Below are positions 42,469 to 50,957 of a DNA stretch of 64,000 nt, in pieces. The notes beneath the pieces are model-generated. The model had not been told where the DNA came from, did not search any database, and saw only the letters and a list, made by a program, of their open reading frames with translations. Position numbers and translations under genes: made by a program. Where the stretch lies: the NCBI GenBank assembly GCA_902776365.1, contig CACYPU010000001.1, positions 1 to 64,000 of the forward strand. Direction: 5' to 3'. Position 1 is the stretch's first letter; every line of letters begins with the position of its first letter. Origin of the DNA: an uncultured Bacteroidota bacterium. Lineage in GTDB: Bacteria; Bacteroidota; Bacteroidia; Bacteroidales; P3.

Positions 42469-43294
42469 CCTCCTGTCACTCTTTGTGATTCTGACGGCGT
42501 GCTCTCACGAGGCTGAGGAGTCTCCTGTGATTGTCAGTGTGTACAATCAGGAGCTCCGCGCCAGCGACCTCGAGGGCATTGTCCCTGCCGGGCTCAGTGC
42601 CGACGACAGCATCGCTATCGTTAACACTTATATTGAGCAGTGGATTCGTCAGGCCGTCATCCTGGAGAAGGCCGGCAGAAATGTCTCTGACAACTTTGAG
42701 CGTGAACTCCGCGAATACAAAAACAACCTTCTCGTATACGCTTACGAACGCCAGATCCTTGACCAGATTCTCGACACTGTCGTCACCGACCTCCAGATAG
42801 AGGACTACTATCGTCAGCACAAGTCTGATTTTACGCTTAAAAGCAGTATTGTCAAGGCTGTGTATGTCGTCGCTCCCGTCAAGTCGCCTGCCGTTGCCAA
42901 GCTGAAGAAAACCATCGAACACACCCCCTTTGTGGAGAAGGATATCATCGAGCTCGAGGAGACGGCCTCGCGCAACGGCTTCGCGGGCTACTACGATGCC
43001 GAGACTTGGATTCCGTTCTATACCCTGCAGTCGGCCGTACCGGTCACCACCTACAACGAGAGCCTCTTCCTCAAGCAGCATCGTGCTATCACCCTCTCTG
43101 ACGACTCCCTTTTCTATGCCGCCCGAATCCTTGACTATAAGGTTACCGACGACATTTCGCCCCTCGATCTGCAGCGAGACAACATCCGCGCCATCCTTCT
43201 TAACCACCGCAAGGTGGAAGCCCTCGAAAAACTCCGCTCCGACCTTCTTCAGGAAGCCGAACGCGGTGGACATGTGAAGAGAAATAACAAATAA
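42440..43294 (+). CDS. Lipoprotein related to SurA/PPIase N-domain
   Basis: 284 residues. Lipobox FVILTAC (Cys21). SurA-like pattern VSVYNQELRASDLEGIVP, long helices (YIEQWIRQAVILEKAG) and IEDYYRQHKSDFTLKSSIVKAVYVV as in SurA/PrsA N-domains; a complete PpiC domain is not obvious. It is the middle gene of three periplasmic folding genes (40324, 42440, 43344). It overlaps the previous gene by 29 bp, which suggests coupling. Likely an outer-membrane protein chaperone. Confidence 0.8.
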   Translation: MMRSARYAISLLSLFVILTACSHEAEESPVIVSVYNQELRASDLEGIVPAGLSADDSIAIVNTYIEQWIRQAVILEKAGRNVSDNFERELREYKNNLLVYAYERQILDQILDTVVTDLQIEDYYRQHKSDFTLKSSIVKAVYVVAPVKSPAVAKLKKTIEHTPFVEKDIIELEETASRNGFAGYYDAETWIPFYTLQSAVPVTTYNESLFLKQHRAITLSDDSLFYAARILDYKVTDDISPLDLQRDNIRAILLNHRKVEALEKLRSDLLQEAERGGHVKRNNK

Positions 43295-43338
43295 CAGTTA
43301 ACAAATAACAATTTACAATTAACCTTTAACAGTTAATG
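43288..43338 (+). repeat. AACAGTTAACAAATAAC array
   Basis: Units of 7-8 bp (AAATAAC, AAATAAC, AGTTAAC, AAATAAC, AATTTAC, AATTAAC) run from the stop of the lipoprotein gene to the SurA start. Confidence 0.75.
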
Positions 43339-43343
43339 CTGAA

Positions 43344-44690
43344 ATGAAAAAGATATTCCTCATAGCCGTCGTTTCACTTTTCGCTTCTCAGTTTTCACTT
43401 GTAAAGGCACAAGACGGAACGCTCGTCGATGGTGTTGCCGCTGTCGTGGGCAGGAATATAGTGAAATTTTCCGACATTGAGTCTTCTTACGCTCAGGCCC
43501 GCCTGCGCTCCGCCGATATTGATGCTGGCCAGACCCGATGCGACATCCTCGAGAATCTTATCCTTACGCAGCTGCTCGTCCACAAAGGCGAAATCGATAG
43601 TGTGGAGGTCTCCGATGAGGAGGTCGACCAGTATGTCCAGTATTACCTGAAAAGTCTTCTCCGCCAGTATGGGAGCAAGGCCTCAATCCGCGAGAACACA
43701 GGCCTCGACTATGATGAGCTCAAAGAGCAGTACGAGCGGATGGTTCGCACCAATCTCCTCAGCCGCCGTGTGGAGTACAACCTCACCGAGAGTGTGAAGG
43801 TCACACCTGCCGAGGTCACGGACTTCTTCAATTCCCTCCCTGCCGACAGCCTCCCAATGATGCCCGAGCGGTATGAGATTTCAGAGATAGTCATACAACC
43901 CACAGTCTCCGAGGCCGAGCGTGACAGGGTACGTACCGAGCTTGCCAACCTCCGCGAACGAGTCATCAAAGGCGAGAAATTCTCGATGCTTGCCACACTC
44001 TATTCCCAGGACCCCGGCTCCGCTTCAAAGGGCGGCGAGTTGGGATTCTTCTCCCGAGGCGACATGGTGGGCGAGTTCGAGGCTGCAGCCTTCGCCCTCA
44101 AACCCGGCGAGGTGTCGCCCATCATTGAAACCCAGTTTGGATTCCATATCATCCAACTCATCGAACGTCGCGGCAACTCCATCAATGCCCGCCACATCCT
44201 CATTATCCCCAAGGTCTCTTCCGAAGACCTTCTCAAGGCTCGTATGCGACTCGACAGCCTTGCCGTCGAGATACGTTCCGGCAACATCTCCTTCGAGGAT
44301 GCCGCCCGTCAGTACAGCACCGCCGACAACGCCCGTCAGGGTGGTGTCGTCACCAACTCCGCCGACGGCAGTGGGCGCTTCGACGAGAACACTGTCAAGG
44401 AGCAGTATCCTACTGTCGGTATCCCCGGTCTAGACGTCGGCGAAATCTCCAACGCCACAGCCTTCCGCACCTCCGACAACCACGACGCCTACCGCATCAT
44501 TCGCCTCAACAGGAAATACCCCTCCCATCGCGCCAACCTCAATGACGACTACGACAACATTTACAACGCCGCACTCGCCTCGGCCAAGCAGAAATTCATG
44601 CGCCAGTGGGCTCAGAATCAGGTGCGCAAAACCTTCGTCAAACTCTCTCCTGAATACCAAGACTGCACCTTCAAAAACCTTAGTTTCTAA
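43344..44690 (+). CDS. surA: Peptidyl-prolyl isomerase SurA
   Basis: 448 residues. The signal peptide (MKKIFLIAVVSLFASQFSLVKAQ) again has a degenerate 7-bp array in its second half (43372-43401). SurA N-domain VDGVAAVVGRNIVKFSDIESSYAQ, then two PpiC domains (about 175-275, YEISEIVIQPTVSEAERD with GGELGFFSRGDMVGEFEAAAF; about 285-385, NARHILIIPKVS). The FGFHIIQLIERRG motif is typical of parvulins. It chaperones outer-membrane proteins, including presumably the barrels encoded here. It is 22 bp before moxR. Confidence 0.95.
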   Translation: MKKIFLIAVVSLFASQFSLVKAQDGTLVDGVAAVVGRNIVKFSDIESSYAQARLRSADIDAGQTRCDILENLILTQLLVHKGEIDSVEVSDEEVDQYVQYYLKSLLRQYGSKASIRENTGLDYDELKEQYERMVRTNLLSRRVEYNLTESVKVTPAEVTDFFNSLPADSLPMMPERYEISEIVIQPTVSEAERDRVRTELANLRERVIKGEKFSMLATLYSQDPGSASKGGELGFFSRGDMVGEFEAAAFALKPGEVSPIIETQFGFHIIQLIERRGNSINARHILIIPKVSSEDLLKARMRLDSLAVEIRSGNISFEDAARQYSTADNARQGGVVTNSADGSGRFDENTVKEQYPTVGIPGLDVGEISNATAFRTSDNHDAYRIIRLNRKYPSHRANLNDDYDNIYNAALASAKQKFMRQWAQNQVRKTFVKLSPEYQDCTFKNLSF

Positions 44691-44712
44691 TCTCTAATTT
44701 TTAAAATCAGAC

Positions 44713-45690
44713 ATGTCCGACAAAGAACATCTCGACCTCTTCGAGCAGAAATATAACGACTTGCGCAACGAAATGGCTAAAGTCATCGTGGGCCAGCAGG
44801 AAGCTGTCGACAGTCTCTTGCTCTCTGTCTTCACCGGTGGCCACTGCCTCCTCCTCGGTGTGCCGGGACTCGCCAAGACCCTTATGGTCAACACCCTGGC
44901 TCAAACCCTCGGCCTCACCTTCTCGCGCATCCAGTTCACACCCGACCTTATGCCCTCCGACATCACGGGCTCCGAAATCCTCGACCGTGAGCGCAACTTC
45001 AAGTTCATCCAGGGCCCTGTCTTTGCCGGCATCGTCCTCGCCGATGAAATCAACCGCACTCCTCCCAAGACCCAGGCCGCACTCCTCGAGGCCATGCAGG
45101 AACATCGTGTCACCGTCTCCGGCACCTCTTATCCCTTGCCCAATCCCTTCTTCGTCCTCGCCACACAGAACCCCATCGAGCAGGAAGGCACCTATCCGCT
45201 CCCCGAAGCTCAGCTCGACCGTTTCATGTTCAACGTACGCCTTGACTACCCCTCTTTTGAAGAAGAGATGCAGATAGTCCGTCAGACCACCGTCGACAGT
45301 GACATCCAGGTGCAGAAAATACTCTCTGCCGACGAAATCCTCGCCTTCCAGCAACTTATCCGCCGCATGCCTGTACCCGACAATGTCGTCGAATATGCCG
45401 TCCGTCTGGTAAGTAATACTCGTCCAAATACCCAGTCACTCAGTCACTCAGATACACAGTCACTCAATCGCTATATCTCCTGGGGCGCCGGTCCCCGAGC
45501 CTCCCAGTACCTCATTATGGGTGCCCGCACCTATGCCGCTATGCACGGCAAATACTCCCCCGACGCCGAGGATGTCCGCGCCGTCGCCTTCAATGTCCTG
45601 CGCCATCGCATCGTACGCAACTACTATGCCGAAGCCGAAAACATCTCCACCGACCAAATCATCAATGAACTGTTGAAAGATGAAAAGTGA
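44713..45690 (+). CDS. MoxR-family AAA+ ATPase
   Basis: 325 residues. Walker A LLLGVPGLAKTLMV (about 45), Walker B GIVLADEINRTPPKTQAALLEAM (about 108), Sensor 1 FVLATQNPIEQEGTYPLPEAQLDRFMF (about 150-175). MoxR ATPases are chaperones that activate metal or von Willebrand-domain proteins. No VWA gene follows here, unlike many MoxR loci. An 8-bp CAGTCACT array is translated TQSLSHSDTQSLN near residue 245, a loop before the C-terminal lid. It may be cotranscribed with the SurA genes. Confidence 0.93.
   Translation: MSDKEHLDLFEQKYNDLRNEMAKVIVGQQEAVDSLLLSVFTGGHCLLLGVPGLAKTLMVNTLAQTLGLTFSRIQFTPDLMPSDITGSEILDRERNFKFIQGPVFAGIVLADEINRTPPKTQAALLEAMQEHRVTVSGTSYPLPNPFFVLATQNPIEQEGTYPLPEAQLDRFMFNVRLDYPSFEEEMQIVRQTTVDSDIQVQKILSADEILAFQQLIRRMPVPDNVVEYAVRLVSNTRPNTQSLSHSDTQSLNRYISWGAGPRASQYLIMGARTYAAMHGKYSPDAEDVRAVAFNVLRHRIVRNYYAEAENISTDQIINELLKDEK
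45430..45468 (+). repeat. In-frame CAGTCACT array in moxR
   Basis: Four 8-bp units (CAGTCACT, CAGTCACT, CAGATACA, CAGTCACT) translated QSLSHSDTQSLN. Confidence 0.85.
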
Positions 45691-45712
45691 GAGGTGAAAG
45701 GTGAAAAAAAGA
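45676..45712 (+). repeat. GGTGAAA array at the moxR stop
   Basis: GATGAAAAGTGAGAGGTGAAAG: 7-bp units AAGTGAG, AGGTGAA, AGGTGAA spanning the last codons of moxR and its stop. Confidence 0.65.
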
Positions 45713-45738
45713 AGATGACCATCTAAGAGTGCGTTCAT

Positions 45739-47025
45739 ATGAGAGAAATGAAATCCATAATAAAATCATTTATTATTGCGATAGCAATACCTTTCACCTT
45801 GTGCCTTTCACCTTTCACTTTGCAGGCCCAGTCCGGACTCTATGTCCCTTCGGCCAAGCCTGTCAAAAACATCCAGAAAGCCCTCACCAACCCGCCTACC
45901 TTCCACCTCCTGCTTTCCTATCACGGCAATGACTCCTCCTACTCTGTCAACGACCTCGACCTGCTCGACTCCGCCTACCGCATTGCTTTCGACATCGACA
46001 ATCCCAACTACTACACCATGACTGTCGAAAGCTATGGCAACGCCGACGACTCCTTGGGACAACGTCGTGTCGACGGCGTGGTGCGCTATTTCGCCGGCCG
46101 AAGCTATGCTCCCTTCCCCATCCGCATGGCTCACAACCCCATACGGTGCTCTTGTCACGGCGACACCGTCGAAACACTTCGTTTCGAAGTGCCGCTGGCC
46201 ACCGCCGTCTACAATTGCTCCGAGCTGCCTGAGGCTCGCCGCCTCCTCAACAAAAGCATCCCCTTGGAGAACACCGTCCTCGTCACCTTCACCAACAACC
46301 CCGACGAGTGTCTCGGCACCGCTCGCGGATGCTTCGTGCCGTCGTCCGACAGCATCGTCCGTGGCTATTATGCCACCCTCTTCCTCACCCGAGGCTCCGT
46401 CTATTCTATCGAAGGAACCAAGGACACCTGCCCCGGGGGACTCGAAATCTCTATTGAAGACCACCTCAACTACCGTCAGATAGTCGAACGCTACCGCCTC
46501 ATCCCGCATCCCAAGCAGATTCTTGTGCAGGCCGGCTACATTGTCATCAAAAGCAATTTCGGCCGTGGGGCCGACGAGTGCGAGCTGGAGCAGAAAGACT
46601 CTGTCTTCGTCCGCATCCCCGCCACCGCCGAACAGCTGGCGGCAAAACTGAAATTCTTCGCCAAAGTGAAGACCTCCCGTGGCTTGGAATACAAAGCTCT
46701 GCCCACACGCAAGTTGCCCGGCAAGGGCGACCTGGTGCTGCAGGCACCCATCAGCGTCGACCAGTTCGACACCATCTATCTCGGCAAGCGCATCCAGGAA
46801 AAGGAACTCGACGACTATTTTTATGAGGTCGACAGCCCCACCGAGGCCGCTGCCTTCGCTGTCGGCAAGCACTTCTTCGTCGCCTACCGTGTCGACAAAC
46901 ATGGACAATATAACCTCAAGCGCCCCCTCCGCGACCTCTTCCGCATCGTCCCCGAACAGGAAGAAGAGCTCGAACAACCCGCTGAACACAAAGAACTCAA
47001 GGGCGAGGAAATCATCGAAGACTAA
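45739..47025 (+). CDS. Exported protein of unknown function
   Basis: 428 residues. The start could be the ATG at 45739 or 45748. The signal peptide (residues 1-31) contains a CACCTTT-family array (translated [14 protein letters not shown]). The mature protein has [26 protein letters not shown], which resembles the core of an OmpA/MotB-like helix pair, a Cys-rich part ([15 protein letters not shown]), and [19 protein letters not shown]; the end is acidic ([17 protein letters not shown]). No family is recognised. It lies between moxR (48 bp) and panB (19 bp), so it is probably part of the same run. Confidence 0.7.
   Translation: MREMKSIIKSFIIAIAIPFTLCLSPFTLQAQSGLYVPSAKPVKNIQKALTNPPTFHLLLSYHGNDSSYSVNDLDLLDSAYRIAFDIDNPNYYTMTVESYGNADDSLGQRRVDGVVRYFAGRSYAPFPIRMAHNPIRCSCHGDTVETLRFEVPLATAVYNCSELPEARRLLNKSIPLENTVLVTFTNNPDECLGTARGCFVPSSDSIVRGYYATLFLTRGSVYSIEGTKDTCPGGLEISIEDHLNYRQIVERYRLIPHPKQILVQAGYIVIKSNFGRGADECELEQKDSVFVRIPATAEQLAAKLKFFAKVKTSRGLEYKALPTRKLPGKGDLVLQAPISVDQFDTIYLGKRIQEKELDDYFYEVDSPTEAAAFAVGKHFFVAYRVDKHGQYNLKRPLRDLFRIVPEQEEELEQPAEHKELKGEEIIED
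45790..45828 (+). repeat. CACCTTT array in a signal peptide
   Basis: Units TTTCACC, TTGTGCC, TTTCACC, TTTCACT, all 7 bp, translated [11 protein letters not shown]. Confidence 0.8.
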
Positions 47026-47043
47026 CACATTAACGCATTCAAT
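47022..47043 (+). repeat. GACTAACACATTAACGCATT element before panB
   Basis: Short copy of the family that flanks the tRNA at 60885. It covers the stop of the upstream gene and the leader of panB. Confidence 0.7.
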
Positions 47044-47044
47044 A

Positions 47045-47863
47045 ATGGCTTACCTCCAAACCGATGTCACCAAGGTCACCACGCGTGTCCTCCAGAACAT
47101 GAAACTCCATGGCGAGAAAATTGCCATGCTCACGGCCTATGACTACTCCATGGCCTCCCTCCTCGAAAGCGCCAAAATCGACGTCGTCCTCGTCGGCGAC
47201 TCCGCCGCCAATGTCATGGAAGGCCACAAGACCACGCTGCCCATTACCCTCGATGAAATGATTATCTATGCCGCCTCGGTGGTCAAGGCCATGAAGCGCG
47301 CACTCGTCGTCGTAGACATGCCCTTCGGCACCTACCAGGGCAACTCCAAGCAGGCCCTGGCCAGCGCCATCCGCATTATGAAGGAGACGGGCGCCGACGC
47401 CATTAAGATGGAGGGTGGCGAGGAAATCCTCGAAAGCATCCAGCGCATCCTCTCGGCAGGCATCCCCGTCATGGGGCACCTCGGCCTCACGCCGCAGAGC
47501 ATCAACAAGTTTGGCACCTATGCCGTGCGCGCCACCGACGAGGAAGAGGCCGCTCAGGTGAAGAAAGACGCCCTCATCCTCCAGGAGGCCGGCTGTTTCG
47601 CACTGGTGCTCGAGAAAATCCCCGCCATGTTGGCTGCCGAAGTCACTGCCGAACTGAAGATTCCCACCATCGGCATCGGCGCCGGTGCACAGACCGATGG
47701 TCAGGTGCTTGTGCTGCAGGACATGCTCGGTATCACCCAGCAGTTCAAGCCACGCTACCTCCGCACCTACGGCACCTTCGGCGAGGACATCTCCAACGCC
47801 ATCCGCCACTACATCAGCGATGTGAAAAGCGGTGATTTCCCAAACGAAAAAGAGCAGTATTAA
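47045..47863 (+). CDS. panB: 3-methyl-2-oxobutanoate hydroxymethyltransferase
   Basis: 272 residues from the ATG at 47045; a longer open frame upstream overlaps the previous gene and is not coding. PanB adds a hydroxymethyl group from methylene-THF to 2-oxoisovalerate, first step of pantothenate synthesis. Motifs: [45 protein letters not shown] (catalytic Glu/Mg region), [10 protein letters not shown] and [15 protein letters not shown]. Its stop codon lies inside the loop of the terminator hairpin 47847-47876. Other pantothenate genes are not present. Confidence 0.96.
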   Translation: MAYLQTDVTKVTTRVLQNMKLHGEKIAMLTAYDYSMASLLESAKIDVVLVGDSAANVMEGHKTTLPITLDEMIIYAASVVKAMKRALVVVDMPFGTYQGNSKQALASAIRIMKETGADAIKMEGGEEILESIQRILSAGIPVMGHLGLTPQSINKFGTYAVRATDEEEAAQVKKDALILQEAGCFALVLEKIPAMLAAEVTAELKIPTIGIGAGAQTDGQVLVLQDMLGITQQFKPRYLRTYGTFGEDISNAIRHYISDVKSGDFPNEKEQY

Positions 47864-47876
47864 CCTGCTCTTTTTT
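47847..47876 (+). terminator. Terminator of panB
   Basis: AAAAAGAGCAG and CTGCTCTTTTT pair over 11 bp around a 7-base loop, followed by a T-run. The panB stop TAA (47861-47863) is in the loop. Nearly symmetric, so it may also serve the convergent gene. Confidence 0.85.
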
Positions 47877-47887
47877 AATCATTTCTG

Positions 47888-47942
47888 CCTCTGTTCTTTC
47901 ATTGTTCTTTCATTGTTCTTTCATTTTAATGGGAGAACAATG
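47888..47942. repeat. 55-bp dispersed element with hairpin, copy 2
   Basis: Exact reverse complement of 29148-29202 over 55 bases. Also between convergent genes (panB and the gene at 47972). Confidence 0.85.
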
Positions 47943-47971
47943 AAAGAAGTATGGTGAAAAAGAGGCAATTA

Positions 47972-48556
47972 TTATTTCACTACTTCTGCTTCGACGTAGT
48001 CGGCGTCTTTTTCTTCGAGGGCCTTGCGGGTGTTGCCGAGGTAGTCCTCGACGAGGTTCAGGCCGGCGAGGCCGGTGAAGCTGGCGAGGCCGATGCCGAG
48101 GAAGGCAATGCCGAAGAGGATGCCCAAGGGTTTGTTGACGGTGTCGGGGACGAAGGCACTCCAGATGCCGAATCCAATGACCATCAGACCGAAGAGGAGC
48201 ATGAGCCACCAGCCTTTGGCACCGGCGCGGTAGTATTTGATGGTGTTGAAGGTGAAGTCGATGCCTTCGAAGAGGATGAAGATGCCGAGGAGGATGGCGA
48301 TGATTTTGGGGTTGAAGATGATGAGGGCGCCGAGGGCCACCATCAGCAGGGAGGCGGAGATGCGCATGGTCTCGAGGCTGTGGGCGGCGGCTTTGTATTC
48401 GAGGAAGAAGAACACGACGCCGGCGATGACGATGACGATGCCGGCGATGCGTGCAAAGTTTTCCATGGTGTCCGCCGGGAAGCAGAAGCATACGATACCG
48501 AGGGCGGAGAAGAGGATTCCGCGAATGATGAGGCTTATTTTGCTACTTTTAAACAT
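47972..48556 (-). CDS. HdeD-family membrane protein (DUF308)
   Basis: 194 residues with six predicted membrane helices. FCFPADTMENFARIAGIVIVIAGVV, with the GI/GIxF helix pairs and LFGLMVIGFGIWSAF, are the DUF308/HdeD pattern. HdeD in E. coli is linked to acid resistance; the role in Bacteroidota is unknown. It is the last gene of the ispF-clpS-nfeD-floA run, 47 bp after floA, with a short array of GGTTTAAAG units (48560-48598) in the gap. Confidence 0.85.
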   Translation of the reverse strand: MFKSSKISLIIRGILFSALGIVCFCFPADTMENFARIAGIVIVIAGVVFFFLEYKAAAHSLETMRISASLLMVALGALIIFNPKIIAILLGIFILFEGIDFTFNTIKYYRAGAKGWWLMLLFGLMVIGFGIWSAFVPDTVNKPLGILFGIAFLGIGLASFTGLAGLNLVEDYLGNTRKALEEKDADYVEAEVVK

Positions 48557-48603
48557 GGCTTTTAAGGTTTAAAGGGTTTGAAAGGTTGAAAAGGGTCTCA
48601 CTT

Positions 48604-49596
48604 TTACTTGTCCAAGGGTTTGTTCGCGTTGGGCTTGGGAGTGGCGGCAGGGGTAGCGATACTGGCGCGCATGTCGGTGTCGGCCTGGATGTTCTTCATG
48701 CGGTAGTAGTCCATGATGCCAAGGTTGCCGTTGCGGAAAGCTTCGGCCATAGCCAGCGGCACTTCGGCTTCGGCCATGATGACTTTGGCGCGGGCTTCTT
48801 GAGCCTTGGCTTTCATCTCTTGCTCGGAGGCGACGGCCATAGCGCGGCGCTCCTCGGCCTTAGCTTGGGCGATGTTCTTGTCGGCATTGGCCTGATCCAT
48901 CTGCAGCTGGGCACCGATGTTCTTACCTACGTCGATGTCGGCGATATCGATGGAGAGAATCTCGAAGGCGGTACCGCTGTCGAGGCCCTTGGTGAGGACG
49001 AGCTTGGAGATGCTGTCGGGGTTCTCGAGCACCTGCTTGTGGCTGGTGGCAGAGCCGATGGAGGTGACGATACCTTCGCCGACACGGGCGAGGATGGTCT
49101 CTTCGCCGGCACCACCGACGAGTTGTTTGATGTTGGTGCGCACGGTGACACGGGCCTTGGCGATGAGCTGGATGCCATCCTTGGCAACGGCGGCCACGGG
49201 GGGCGTGTCGATGACCTTGGGATTGACGGAGGTCTGGACGGCTTTGAGGACGTCGCGGCCGGCGAGGTCGATGGCTGTAGCGGTCTTGAAATCGAGGTTC
49301 ATGTTGGCCTTGTCGGCGCTGATGAGGGCGTTGACGACGGAGTTGACATGGCCGCCGGCGAGGTAGTGGGCCTCGAGGTCGTTCTGCTTGAGTTGCAGGC
49401 CGGCCTTGGTGGCGGAAATCATGTTGTTGACGATGACGGTGGGTGGCACTTTACGGAAGCGCATGAAGATGAGCTGCACCAATGAGGTGTGAACACCCGA
49501 GATGAGGGCCTGGAACCAAATTCCGATGGGAACAAGGTAGAGGAACAGGACGAGGGCTACAAAGCACACTCCAATGATAATTAATGTTTCAGTCAT
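48604..49596 (-). CDS. floA: Flotillin-like protein FloA
   Basis: 330 residues. One N-terminal membrane hairpin (about 5-27, [20 protein letters not shown]) followed by an SPFH/band-7-like domain and a long coiled coil rich in A, E, K and Q (about 225-290, [21 protein letters not shown]). FloA organises functional membrane microdomains. The tail [19 protein letters not shown] is low complexity. It follows nfeD, its usual partner. Confidence 0.95.
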   Translation of the reverse strand: MTETLIIIGVCFVALVLFLYLVPIGIWFQALISGVHTSLVQLIFMRFRKVPPTVIVNNMISATKAGLQLKQNDLEAHYLAGGHVNSVVNALISADKANMNLDFKTATAIDLAGRDVLKAVQTSVNPKVIDTPPVAAVAKDGIQLIAKARVTVRTNIKQLVGGAGEETILARVGEGIVTSIGSATSHKQVLENPDSISKLVLTKGLDSGTAFEILSIDIADIDVGKNIGAQLQMDQANADKNIAQAKAEERRAMAVASEQEMKAKAQEARAKVIMAEAEVPLAMAEAFRNGNLGIMDYYRMKNIQADTDMRASIATPAATPKPNANKPLDK

Positions 49597-49631
49597 AAGG
49601 CAATATTATTTTTATTCTTAATTCTTAGTTC

Positions 49632-50111
49632 CTAGTTCTCAAACCGTTTGTCGTCGACTTCGCGGACATCGATGCGATAGCCTTCGGTGGCGACGACCTC
49701 GATGGAGCGGTCGGGATCGATGAATTTGTTGACGGCGTGGACTTCCATCTGCTGGCCGTCGATGAGGGCTTTGCCCGTGGGGGCGAGGCGGGAAATGGTG
49801 ACGCCACGGGTGCCGTTCTTTACGGCGGGTTCGAGTTGGTTGACTTTACTGTCGACTTCCTCGTTCAGGCTGAAGCGCTGCCAGGTCTTTGATTTCATGA
49901 AGAGCACAAGCATGAGGATGCAGAAGGCGATGGCGCAGAGGAGGATGATGGTGCCGACTCGGCTGCCGAATTGGACGTAGCTTTGCCATACGCCGACGCC
50001 GATGAAGAGCACGCCGAAGAATCCGGCGACGCCACCGGGGAGAGCCACAATCTCGAGTGCCAACAACACGACACCGAGGATGAGGAGGATGATTATCAGA
50101 GCAGTACTCAT
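49632..50111 (-). CDS. NfeD-family membrane protein
   Basis: 159 residues. Three helices at the N-terminus (LIIILLILGVVLLALEIVALPGGVAGFFGVLF) and a C-terminal OB-fold NfeD domain (about 95-155, GTRGVTISRLAPTGKALIDGQ and GYRIDVREVDDKRF). This is the short NfeD form without a protease domain. It forms with FloA the common nfeD-floA pair in membrane microdomain organisation. Starts 21 bp after clpS; 35 bp before floA. Confidence 0.93.
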   Translation of the reverse strand: MSTALIIILLILGVVLLALEIVALPGGVAGFFGVLFIGVGVWQSYVQFGSRVGTIILLCAIAFCILMLVLFMKSKTWQRFSLNEEVDSKVNQLEPAVKNGTRGVTISRLAPTGKALIDGQQMEVHAVNKFIDPDRSIEVVATEGYRIDVREVDDKRFEN

Positions 50112-50132
50112 GGGTTGAATTGTTTTGGGGTA

Positions 50133-50420
50133 TTATTCTACTATTTCGGTGGTTAACTGTTTGTTGAGGAGCGCGGTGTGCATGGGTAGCAGTTCGGAGT
50201 AGGAGCCGTGCTTGACGGAGCATTTTCCGTGGCAGTGGACGAGGATGGCGCATTGCTCGGCCTGTTCGGCGGTGTGGCGGCAGATGTCGACGAGGGCCTT
50301 GATGACGTAGTCGAAGGTGTGGACGTCGTCGTTCCACAGCACCAGCTGGCAGCCGTTGTCTTCGAGGACGGCGGCTTCGTCTTCCGCTTGGGGACTTACG
50401 TATGGTTTAGGCTCTTCCAT
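50133..50420 (-). CDS. clpS: Clp protease adaptor ClpS
   Basis: 95 residues from the ATG at 50420 (a GTG two codons upstream, at 50426, is possible). ClpS delivers N-degron substrates to ClpAP/ClpCP. The signature LVLWNDDVHTFDYVIKALVDI (residues about 26-46, split by family: NDDxHTF is the hallmark) and EQAEQCAILVHCHGKC match. It lies 2 bp after ispF, so it is coupled to it. Confidence 0.94.
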   Translation of the reverse strand: MEEPKPYVSPQAEDEAAVLEDNGCQLVLWNDDVHTFDYVIKALVDICRHTAEQAEQCAILVHCHGKCSVKHGSYSELLPMHTALLNKQLTTEIVE

Positions 50421-50422
50421 TT

Positions 50423-50899
50423 TCACTTTTCACTTCTTAAAAGTGCTACTGCTTGCGCCGATATTCCCTCTTCTCTTCCCTCGAATCCCAGGTGCTCGGT
50501 GGTGGTGGCTTTGACAGAGATTTGGTCGATGGAGATGCCGAGGGTGTCGGCAATGTTCTGGCGCATCTGCGGGATGTGGGAGGCCATTTTGGGACGCTGG
50601 GCAACGATGGTGGAGTCGATGTTGCCTACGGCATATCCGTACTCTTTCAGCAGTGTGCCGACATGCGACAGGAGTTTGAGGCTGGAGATGCCCTTGTAGG
50701 CAGGGTCGGTGTCGGGGAAGTGCTTGCCGATGTCGCCCAGTGCGGCGGCGCCGAGGAGGGCGTCGCAGATGGCGTGGAGCAGCACGTCGGCGTCGCTGTG
50801 GCCCAGCAGACCGTGGGTGTGCTCGATGCGCACTCCACCTATCCACAGAGGCAGCCCTTCTTGGAGTTTATGAACATCATATCCGGTTCCGATCCTCAT
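50423..50899 (-). CDS. ispF: 2-C-methyl-D-erythritol 2,4-cyclodiphosphate synthase
   Basis: 158 residues from the ATG at 50899 (the longer frame starts with TTG in a repeat). IspF makes MEcPP in the MEP isoprenoid pathway. Metal site GTGYDVHKL (Asp and His), [32 protein letters not shown] and [10 protein letters not shown] are all present. Unusually it is placed 59 bp downstream of the T9SS gene porV and immediately before clpS. No other MEP genes are near. Confidence 0.96.
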   Translation of the reverse strand: MRIGTGYDVHKLQEGLPLWIGGVRIEHTHGLLGHSDADVLLHAICDALLGAAALGDIGKHFPDTDPAYKGISSLKLLSHVGTLLKEYGYAVGNIDSTIVAQRPKMASHIPQMRQNIADTLGISIDQISVKATTTEHLGFEGREEGISAQAVALLRSEK

Positions 50900-50957
50900 T
50901 TCAATTTTCAATTTTCAACTAATTACAGACTACTAACCACTAATCACTAACCACTGA
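50900..50957. repeat. TTTTCAA and CACTAAC arrays between ispF and porV
   Basis: TTTTCAA units followed by ACTAACCACTAATC and CACTGAC-type units fill the porV-ispF gap. The CACTGAC units match the array at the porU start (55488-55522). Confidence 0.7.

Noticed and set aside
46679-47044. N-terminal extension of panB
   Set aside because: The open frame upstream of 47045 overlaps the previous gene and is Ser/Ala/Pro-rich shadow sequence; PanB homology begins at [10 protein letters not shown].
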